Source of the DNA: Paulinella micropora
Taxonomy: Eukaryota; Cercozoa; Imbricatea; Euglyphida
NCBI GenBank assembly: GCA_009731375.1
Contig: BJOX01000335.1
Span: 523,486 to 580,242, forward strand
Direction: 5' to 3'
DNA length: 56,757 nt
The translations under genes and the position numbers were made by a program. Each line of letters begins with the position of its first letter. Position 1 is the stretch's first letter. The notes beneath the pieces were generated by a model, which searched no databases, had not been told where the DNA came from, and was given only the letters and a program-made list of their open reading frames with translations. This document shows positions 45,947 to 53,869 of this stretch, in pieces.

Positions 45947-47497
45947 TTAAAGCATCCGCTTACCCCCTCGAGTAGCTCTCAATTTGCTTGTTTTTTTCTC
46001 TTTCCTGTCCGAATAGGTTATCTGCCAACAGATGGCTTGGCCGTAAATACGGCAGAATGGAGATACTTGTCTAGCTATTACGCGTTGTCTCCAGATGTCT
46101 AGGGCCAGGTCGAAGTTGCACCCGCACGCTATGCCGAGGCCAGCCACCTTTGTTGTTCTTTCGTCATCACTGTCCAAAGTTAACGCGAATTGTTCGAAAT
46201 TTTCTACCATGAGTGCTAAATACTGATCCGGCATGCACACAAAGCACACAAATGACTTGTCAAACATTTGTTCTCGTTCTTGGACAGTTCTGGCTTTTTC
46301 AAAGAACTTGAGGTCGCAGCAAGAGACTTGCGCCAATTCTGCTGGTGAGAATTCCTCTAGCCCGTTCTCTTCGAAATGCACAAGAACGATCTTGCTGGTC
46401 CCACAAATCTCAGCCAGGGTTCGAACGTCATAGTAGAGAGAAGGGGCAAGGTTGGGCAGGAAATTTGTAGATTTGTGGACATGCGATTTCCTTGGCACTT
46501 GCGAAGACAAAGGCGATGAGAACGGCGGGCAGGACGCAGGCGAAGAAGGGAAAGGTGCGGAGGACGCCGGCGAGGAAGAGAAAGGCGGGGATGAGGACGA
46601 CGAGAACGGCCGGCGCGGCAGTGCCTGTCTTTGCTGCTTCTTTTCTCTTGCATGGTCACAGCCGTAGTCCCAGAACAGTTGATCACCCGAAACAAACATG
46701 TCGCCCCTGCCGCGCCCGCATACAAGATAGGGCGGTACGATGTCAAAGGTTTCTCTAAATGACATCTACCAATTTCTTTTCTAAGCAGGGGGCATGAAAC
46801 TACCCGGCCCTCCAGAGCACGCGAGCAACGTTTCTTGGCGTTAACCAGCTGGGCCGAGCCTTTGTAGCGCATATGACGGGGCAGATGGAAGACTATAGAC
46901 TTGCCAGCCCTAGCATTAAAATTTGACCAAGAATTATCATGTTCTGCCAAGACCTCTCCGAGTATTTCTGCTTGCAGTGCCTTGTATCGTTCCAATAGTT
47001 CGCGTCCGTCGATTCTCCAGACCATGTCCCAGGGGATCCAGTGGGATGTAGGCGTTTCAGCAGCAACCCCAGCATACATGGGCGGGTCGCGGGGCGATCG
47101 CCGTTCGTGTACAGGGGTATCGCGGCCTCTAGGATGGTATGAAACTTCGCCATCAAATAACATCCCACGATGGCGCTCGTTCTGCGAGAGAGGGATCGTA
47201 GTAAACGCGCCAAAGTTCTCATGCTTGTTATCAACGGCTACGGCAAAGACGTGTGTCCTAATGTACCCCTCGCATCGCCTGGGAGGTCACGGGCTTCTTT
47301 GGTTGGCCAGCCTAGAGGCTGGACTATACAAACGCCACACGCGGCAACCGGCTGCCAGAGCTGTATTCGGTCCGGGGCGTGCGTCAACATCCCCACCGCA
47401 AATTCGCCGCATGCGCAAACCTGGCAGACGGGATTACGTTTTTTTCGTCTGCTGTCAACCAACGAGCTTCGTGCACCCAATGCGCTGGGATCTCCAT
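45947..47497 (-). pseudogene. Zinc-ribbon family protein, copy 1 (frameshifted)
   Basis: ATG at 47497, stop at 45947. Alignment by eye to the 50,363 copy orders the pieces: a Cys pair (CQVC) and a second pair (CGVC) with APDRIQLWQP between, then LGWP and GTLGHT; HPRGRD and SIVFHLPRHMRYKGSAQLVN; then PYLVCGRGRGD. Frames change in the A7 run near 47,440, near 47,245 (one base lost relative to the paralog), and near 46,770. After a Ser/Pro-rich linker this copy continues into a second region (LYYDVRTLAEICGTSKIVLV ... CGCNFDLALDIW) that is hidden by a gap in the other copy. Function unknown; moderate GC. Confidence 0.6.
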
Positions 47498-47538
47498 GAC
47501 AAAGAAGCACGTCGATGTTCTCGTGGCCTGCTTTTTTT

Positions 47539-47555
47539 TTTGGGGGGGGGGGGGG
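47539..47555 (+). repeat. Poly-G tract upstream of zinc-ribbon copy 1
   Basis: G run embedded in T runs, about 45 bp upstream of the minus-strand start at 47497. Confidence 0.8.
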
Positions 47556-48240
47556 TTTTTTGGGGCAGGGTTCAGAACGAGGGAAACGTCGGAGGAGAAA
47601 AAACGCTATCTTAAGAAAGTGCAAGCCCGCGGACGGCAAGCAGAAATCGCTGTTAAGCCCTTTTCTTTGTCTTTCTACACATTGTTGCTCAAATACAAAG
47701 AAGGGCTATTGGCAAGTAAGGAAAGAAGAAATCATTTCGTTGTTCCTCCTCCCCCCCCTGCCCCTCTTCCCCTCCCCTTGCCCAAGCTTTTGCCCCTTTT
47801 TTTGTTTCTTGCTGTTCCAGAACAACCTTGGGTACAGGCGACAAGAGTGGGTGGGGGAGGGGGCGGGAAGGAGCGGAGACGGGTCAAGCTTTTTTAAGGC
47901 TGGAGAAAGGAGACATTTAAATTTCGGGGCGGCTACACACATGAGAACTGGACACAGGTGCAGAGAGAGAGAGAGAGAGAGGAGGGGGGGAAAGGGTGTG
48001 GGAAGGGGAAATTGGGCGTGGATTGTGGCTGCCACAGTAAAGATAGNNNNNNNNNNGGGGGGGGGCGGTGGCCAGCAAGACAAGAACAAAATTGTAAAAA
48101 AAAAGAGAGAAATAATAATAAACAAAATCGACCGACCGACCGACTGGATCGTACGGCAGGAAAGCACATTTTTGGTTAGGAAAATTTCTCAGGCATCTAG
48201 TTCCCTGGGAGTGCGATCATTTTCTAGTCCTGGAAATTAG
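47556..48240. other. Low-complexity spacer
   Basis: Purine- and pyrimidine-rich runs, a GA repeat near 47,965 and a 10-N gap (48047-48056). No gene supported. Confidence 0.6.
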
Positions 48241-48353
48241 CGCAGCGAGGGCAAGTCACACAGACGAATCAAAACCAAGATACGAATTTAGATGAGGATA
48301 GCAGCGGGAACATAGGGGGTGATCAAGCCGCTACTGACTCGCCAGGCAAAACT

Positions 48354-48915
48354 ATGCCTAAAAGCAAGTCGCCCGGCAAACCCGCGACCCCCAGCTCCTC
48401 CGCAACTACCTCGGGCTCGACGAGCCTTTCCGCGACCCCCAGCTCTTCGGCGACTACCTCGGGCTCGACGAGCCTTTCCGCGACCCCCAGCTCTTCGGTA
48501 ACTACCTCGGGCTCGACGAGCCTTTCCGCGACCCCAGCTCCTCCGCAACTACCTCGGGCTCGACGAGCCGATCCGTGACCCCCAGCTCCTCCGCGACCAC
48601 CTCGGGCTCGACGAGCCGTTCCGCGACCCCCAGCTCTTCGGTAACTACCTCGGGCTCGACGAGCCTTTCCGCGATCCCCAGCTCTTCGGTAACTACCTCG
48701 GGCGACGAGCCCCGTGACCCCTAGCTCCTCCGCAACTACCTCGGGCTCGACGAGCCGTTCCGCGACCCCCAGCTCCTCCGCAACTACCTCGGGCTCGACG
48801 AGCCTTTCCCCGACAGTCAGCTCCTCCGTAACTGCCTCGAGCTCGACGAGCCTTTCCCCGACAGTCAGCTCCTCCGTAACTGCCTCGAGCTCGACGAGCC
48901 TTTCCCCGACAAACA
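48354..48915 (+). repeat. 48-bp minisatellite coding Ser/Thr-rich units
   Basis: About eleven units of 48 bp, each encoding a 16-residue PSSSATTSGSTSLSAT-like block. An ATG at 48354 (MPKSKSPGKP) precedes them and the frame stays open upstream to about 48,227. The mucin-like frame is interrupted by small deletions (near 48,530 and 48,703). It may be the remnant of a secreted repeat protein, or purely a satellite. Confidence 0.7.
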
Positions 48916-49170
48916 CACGACGATACACGCACACACACAAACACACACAAACAAATACACACACAAACACAAACACACACAAACACACACACACGACGAT
49001 ACACGCACACACACACAAACACACACACAAACACACACACAAACACACACACACAAACACACACACACAAACACATACACAAACACACACACACGACGAT
49101 ACACGCACACACACACACAAACACACACACACGACGATACACGCACACACACAAACACACACACACAAAT

Positions 49171-49203
<33 letters not shown>

Positions 49204-49262
49204 AACACACACAAACACACACGACGATACACACACACACACAAAACACAAACACACACATA
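48912..49262 (+). repeat. CA-rich microsatellite with ACGACGATACACGC units
   Basis: CACA/AAACAC tract with regularly recurring ACGACGATACACGC. Confidence 0.9.
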
Positions 49263-49345
49263 TTCGCGCAAAATCACAGCCGTGTATTAGCACTGACCAT
49301 TTCCGCCTCTCCTCACTTCAGCTCGTCACCAACCCCTCTCCACCC

Positions 49346-49460
49346 CGTCGAGCTCGAGGCGGTTACGGAGGAACTGGGGGTCGCGGAGCGGATATTTGAG
49401 CTCGAGGAAGTTGCGGAACGGGGGTCTGAGCTCGAGGCAGTTACGGAGGAGCTGACTGTA
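49346..49460 (-). repeat. Inverted copies of the 48-bp minisatellite
   Basis: GAGCTCGAGGCAGTTACGGA and related units are the reverse complement of the last units at about 48,825-48,900, so the CA tract sits between opposing arrays. Confidence 0.75.
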
Positions 49461-49504
49461 TGTATGTCAATGTTCGATGTTGCGATTTTGCGAAGACAGG
49501 TTTT

Positions 49505-50096
49505 GTGTGTGTATATATATGATGATGTCAGTGTGTAATACTTGCGCGTGTACCATTTGCGAGTAATGTTGGTATGTGTGTGTGCTTGTATGTTGTTTTT
49601 GCAAGTAATGTTTGTGTGTGTGTGCGTGTGTTTATATGTTTTCGTGTGTGTGTGTGCGTGTGTTTATATGTTTTCGCGTGTGTGTGCCTCTGAGAGAGAG
49701 AGTGTGTGTGTCTATGTGCGTCATGTTTGTGTGTGTGTTTATGCTTCGAGAGTTTTTTTTGTATGTGCATGTGTCGTCTTTTAATATCTGCGTGTGTGTG
49801 TGGCTTTTTGTGACTAATTTTGGTGTGTGTGTTTGTATGCTTGTTTTGCGGGTATTGCTTTATGTATGCCTGTTTACGGGTATTGCTTTTTTGTGTTTGT
49901 GTGTGCTTGTTTGTTTGGACAATGTGTCGTGTGTGTGTATCGGCGACTTGTTTGTGTTGGATGGTGTGTCGTGTGTGTGTATAGACGACTTGTTTGTTTG
50001 GATGGTGTGTCATGTGTGTGTATCGGCGACTTGTTTGTTTGGATGGCGTGTCGCGTGTGTGTGTATCGGCGACTTGTTTTTTTTTTTTTTTGTGTA
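49505..50096 (+). repeat. GT-rich tract with about 42-bp minisatellite
   Basis: GT-rich DNA. From about 49,926 roughly four tandem units of about 42 bp contain TATCGGCGACTTGTTTG. Approximately complementary in style to the CA tract on the left. Confidence 0.8.
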
Positions 50097-50362
50097 TATG
50101 ATTTTTGCGAAATGTGTGAATCCTTGCAAGCTGCATTCAATTTCTTTTTCTTTGTGTGAACGTCTGTCCTTGGGGGGGAGGGGGGGGGTTGGTCTCGTGT
50201 CTGCCTTTTTATAGACGACGATTGTTAATGTCATGCTGATTCGTTTTGCCACGTTTGTTTTGCACCACCAGAAGCCAGAAAAAAAAAGCCATTGTCTCTT
50301 TCGCACTGTTTTTTTTTGGTCAGGAAAAACTCGAAGCTAGCCGACGAGAACCTCGGCCAGTG

Positions 50363-51079
50363 ATGGCGAATCCTCCAAAGCTGTGCATAATCTGTCGCTG
50401 CGCCTGGGCTGCGGGCGACCTGCACACTGCCCCTGACGGGGTGCGTCTCTGGAGACCGGCGCCCGCGTGCGCGGCCTGCCTCAAGCAACCCTACGGGTGG
50501 CCGCGTGCGGACGACCCCAACCTCAAGGGCACCGCGCTGGGCACCCTCGGGCACACGGTGTTCGCCGTCGCAATCGACGACGGTGGCGACAACCTCGGCG
50601 CGTTCACGACCACGGAAGTGAACCCCGGCAATGTGGGAGGCGGCGTTTTCTTCGACGGGAGCGTCATCACGCACCCGAAGCTCTCGGTCGAACCGCAATC
50701 AGCGCGCGCCACGCACTTCCTGTCTTGGGAGGCGGTCTGCATCGACGGCTTTGCTTTGCTCGACTTGTACAAGTGGCACCAAGCCCAGATTCTGAAACGC
50801 CTGGCGCTGCACGATGGCAGCTGGCAGCGCTTCCTCCGCGCGCCGAACTCCATCGTGTTCGAGCTGCCGCCCGCGCTACGGTACCAGGGCTCCGCACAGC
50901 TGGTCAACAGCGGCGGCCAGCAGCCGTTGTCGGTCCTCAAGAAGCCCGCGTACGTGTGGCCGGGCCTCCGCCGGCCGTACCTGACCTGCGGCACGGGGCA
51001 GAACCCCGTCTTCAGGGCGGGTTCCGAACTTCGATGGTCGTACATCATCCAGGAAGACAAGCAGATCGCAGCTGCGCCG
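50363..51079 (+). CDS. Zinc-ribbon family protein, copy 2 (3' end in gap)
   Basis: ATG at 50363 follows a T tract and GGTCAG about 45 bp upstream. The frame is open for 239 codons until the gap at 51080-51105. Two Cys pairs (CIICRC near residue 8 and CAAC near residue 38) make a likely zinc ribbon. Then come GTLGHTVFAVAIDD, GVFFDGSVITHP, SIVFELPPALRYQGSAQLVN and PYLTCGTG, which match the broken copy at 45,947-47,497. This copy is GC-rich and intact as far as it goes. No known family recognised. The Ser-rich linker and second domain seen in copy 1 would fall in or beyond the gap. Confidence 0.65.
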
Positions 51080-51105
51080 NNNNNNNNNNNNNNNNNNNNN
51101 NNNNN

Positions 51106-51140
<35 letters not shown>
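51106..51140 (+). repeat. Poly-G tract (about 35 nt)
   Basis: Long G run directly after the gap 51080-51105. Confidence 0.9.
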
Positions 51141-51142
<2 letters not shown>

Positions 51143-51448
51143 TAGAGCGGAAGGGATAGAAAAAGAAGGACACAATTGCGCGGACCGTCGCAAGAAGAGG
51201 GCAGGAGGGTGCGTGAAGGAAGCGGGAAAGAGAGAGAGACTGTTTGCACCGTAGCTCCCCCTCCCCTCTCTCCCTCCCCCTCCTTATCTTCCCTTGCGTC
51301 TTTTTTTTTTCTTCTTCTATTTTTTGTTCTGGTACGAGCGTGGACGGGAATGTGGCGAGTGAGAGTGGGAGGGAGGGAGAGAATGGTGGTTGTAGCCGCC
51401 ACGCCTTTTTTTTTGGTTGTGCACCCACCCCGTAAACCCGTGCCCGCG

Positions 51449-51481
<33 letters not shown>

Positions 51482-51850
51482 TTTTCCCCCCCCCCCCCCC
51501 CCCCCCCCCCAGNNNNNNNNNNAAAAAAAAACATCGTAACAAACAATAAAAAAAAAGAAAAGTTGGCGAAGGAAAAGGGTAGAGACAAAAAAAAGACAGG
51601 GAGGGGGGAAAAAAAGAAAACGCCACAAAAAAGTGTTAGTTTTGTCAACATCGGGAGGGGGAGGAGGGGGGGGGGATTAGAGAGTAGTTTCTTTTTTCTT
51701 GTAACTTTTTAAACAGGTCTTGGGTAAGATTTGCACGTTCTATTCAAGACTGTATTTTAATAACAAAGATTGAGCGAACGGACTTTTCCGCTTGTACCAA
51801 CACACCTACAGCCCTTTTTTTCTTTGCGGACGGCACTCAAGAAAAAAACA
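51141..51850. other. Low-complexity spacer
   Basis: Apart from the homopolymers, purine- and pyrimidine-rich DNA with no supported gene. Confidence 0.6.
51449..51512 (+). repeat. Poly-C tracts
   Basis: Two long C runs separated by TTTT, next to a 10-N gap (51513-51522) and about 340 bp upstream of the next gene. Confidence 0.9.
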
Positions 51851-52796
51851 ATGCCTGCTAAAGTATCCCCGGCCTCTGAAGCCAGTAGCAGCAGTGAGAG
51901 CGGCCCGAAGACAGAGGAGGATAAGTGGGCGTCGTGCTTTTATGTTATAATGTGGCTTTTCTCGGTCGGTGGTATGTCCTTGCATCTGGCCTCTGCTTCT
52001 TTTAGCATCAGGCACATGTTCGATGACAGGCAGTTTGGTGTAGGCGAAGGTTTTGGCACCGAATCCCAAATCTTCAAAACGAGCCAAGGCCTGATTATCG
52101 CGGGAATAGTCGTCACGACGGTGTCGCTGTTTGCGGCCTTTCTTTTTCTCGACCGTTTGGAAAGATATGTATTCTTCGTCCAGAACTGCAGTGCTGAAAA
52201 ACGTGATCAAGTTCTACGGCTACAGAAATCACCTGCTGATCCACATGGCCGGCTTCATCATGACGCTGCTGCTGCTGTCGCTGTCGCTCATGATCATGAA
52301 CAACATCCATGACAACAAGGAGGAGGTGATGATCCTCAGCAAACCCAATGTGGACAGGTTGGGTATGGAGTGGTCGGTAATGCTGAGAACTGGCAGGGAC
52401 GCCAACGCTACTACTATCTGCAACGACTGCGTCCTGACCGACAACGCAAATGATGGTGGAGAATGCTCCTTACAGAAGGCCATGATGTGGGCTGCTTCCA
52501 GCCTCCTGTCCGTGATCGGCAACTCCTTTGCAGTCGCGAAATACTTCATAGCCATGATCACCTGGATGAAGTGCGATTCGAACCCGTGCAAATGGCCGGA
52601 AGACTCGGAAGCGACAAAAGAAGAATATCAACATTTGGTGAGCCATTTCGAGGGGGCCAACGGAGGCATGACTATACAAGACCTAATGAAAACGATGCAA
52701 GAATTGAGGGACGAAATGGCAACCATCAAAGGCAACCTTCCTACGTTGGAGAAAGTTGGTTCAAAAAGGAGTACGGGAACGAATCCAACTGCGTGA
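51851..52796 (+). CDS. Four-helix membrane protein, one frame break
   Basis: ATG at 51851 after AAGAAAAAAACA, stop TGA at 52796. The first frame gives a Ser/Glu-rich cytoplasmic-type start, helix 1 (CFYVIMWLFSVGGMSLHLAS) and helix 2 (GLIIAGIVVTTVSLFAAFLF). The frame changes near 52,170. The second part gives helix 3 (MAGFIMTLLLLSLSLMIM), a loop with Cys pairs (CNDC, then GGEC), helix 4 (AASSLLSVIGNSFAVAKYF), a CDSNPCKW motif and a coiled-coil-like tail (TMQELRDEMATI). The topology is tetraspan-like with a Cys-containing outer loop, but tetraspanin CCG is absent. Family unknown; about 315 residues. Confidence 0.6.
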
Positions 52797-52845
52797 ATGG
52801 ACGGGGCCTGCGCACAAAAAGAAAAGAAAGTGCAAGGAGAAAGAG

Positions 52846-52875
52846 AGAGAGAGAGCGAGAGAGAGAGAGAGAGAG
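52846..52875 (+). repeat. GA microsatellite
   Basis: AGAGAGAG run in the spacer downstream of the membrane protein. Confidence 0.85.
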
Positions 52876-53142
52876 GAAACGTGGAGGGGGGGAACTGAGG
52901 GGGAGGGATGTGTCCCGAAGAAGAGCTTTCTGCTGAACCACCCAAAGCAAAAAAACACTTCCAGCTCTGCCCGAGATAGCTAGCACTTTTTGACCGCTTC
53001 CAAACCCCCCTGCTTGATCTGGTGATGGCCAAATATCTTGGCTCTTGGGTTTTTTTTGTTTTAATTAAAGAAAAAGAAATTTACTTGTCTGATCGAACTA
53101 GACTGACTACTGGCCGTCTCCTCTCTCGTGTGTTTGAAATTG

Positions 53143-53700
53143 TCAGTCCGATGCTGCTGCTGCTGCTGTCGTTGCGGGGGCGTCGTCGCGCTCCTCCTTC
53201 TCCTCCTCTTCCTCCTCTTCCTCTTCTTCCTCCTCTTTCTTCTCCTCCCCTTCCTCGCGCTTGCTGCTGGTGCGGCGTTTCTTGGCGGGCGGCTCGTCCA
53301 CGCCCAGGTACAGCCGGCGGCCGAAGCCCGTCTTGTACGCCCTGAGCACATCCTCGACCCGGGCGGTCTTGCGGCCGCAGTTCTCCCCGCCATACAGGTC
53401 CACGCGCTCGTGCATGACCCGCACGAAGTCGTCGAGCGAGTCGGTCACGCTGCGCCGCAACTTCCTGCCGCCCAGCCGGCCGATCCTGCACTGTCTAGCC
53501 AGCATCTTGACTTCCGAGGGCCACAGCATACCCACCTCGGGGCACTCGCGGCGCCTGTGCCTGCGCGCTAGGGGTCTCTGTTTTTCGCGCTTGTCGCGGG
53601 CTGGCTTGGCTGGCTCCTCGGTCGCCTTGGCAACCGTCGCGCTTGGCTTCGTGCCCTTGTTCTCGTCATCGCGGTCGTGCTTGTTCTCGGTCGCGGGCAT
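53143..53700 (-). CDS. Histone H4-like protein with acidic tail
   Basis: Intact 185-residue ORF, ATG at 53700, TGA at 53143. Residues about 62-134 align by eye with the H4 histone fold: VKMLARQCRIGRLGG parallels the start of the H4 fold, DDFVRVMHERVDLYGG parallels its long central helix, and GRKTARVEDVLRAYKTG followed by GRRLYLG parallels '[26 protein letters not shown]' in spacing, including the R-K-T and final L-Y. The N-terminal tail (60 residues) is Lys/Arg/Glu-rich and does not match the H4 tail. The C-terminus is extended by about 50 residues with KKRR and a run of Glu, which normal H4 lacks. It would be nuclear and chromatin-associated, probably as a viral or variant H4. No H3, H2A or H2B partner is visible in the window. 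Confidence 0.7.
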   Translation of the reverse strand: MPATENKHDRDDENKGTKPSATVAKATEEPAKPARDKREKQRPLARRHRRRECPEVGMLWPSEVKMLARQCRIGRLGGRKLRRSVTDSLDDFVRVMHERVDLYGGENCGRKTARVEDVLRAYKTGFGRRLYLGVDEPPAKKRRTSSKREEGEEKKEEEEEEEEEEEEKEERDDAPATTAAAAASD

Positions 53701-53869
53701 TGTTTGGGTGCAAGTGAAATGTAAAAAAAAAAGAAAGTAGGTGTGGAGAAAAACGAAAGGGGGATGCTTGATCGTGTGCCTTTGTTGGAAATGTGTGGCA
53801 CTACCAAAAGGCCGTGGCACCACCTTGCGTTTTTTCTTGACGACAGCTAGAGGTGGCGGTGACGACAAA

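Noticed and set aside
48906-49277. CRISPR-like or regulatory array
   Set aside because: CA repeats and ACGACGATACACGC units lack unique spacers and fit microsatellite expansion.
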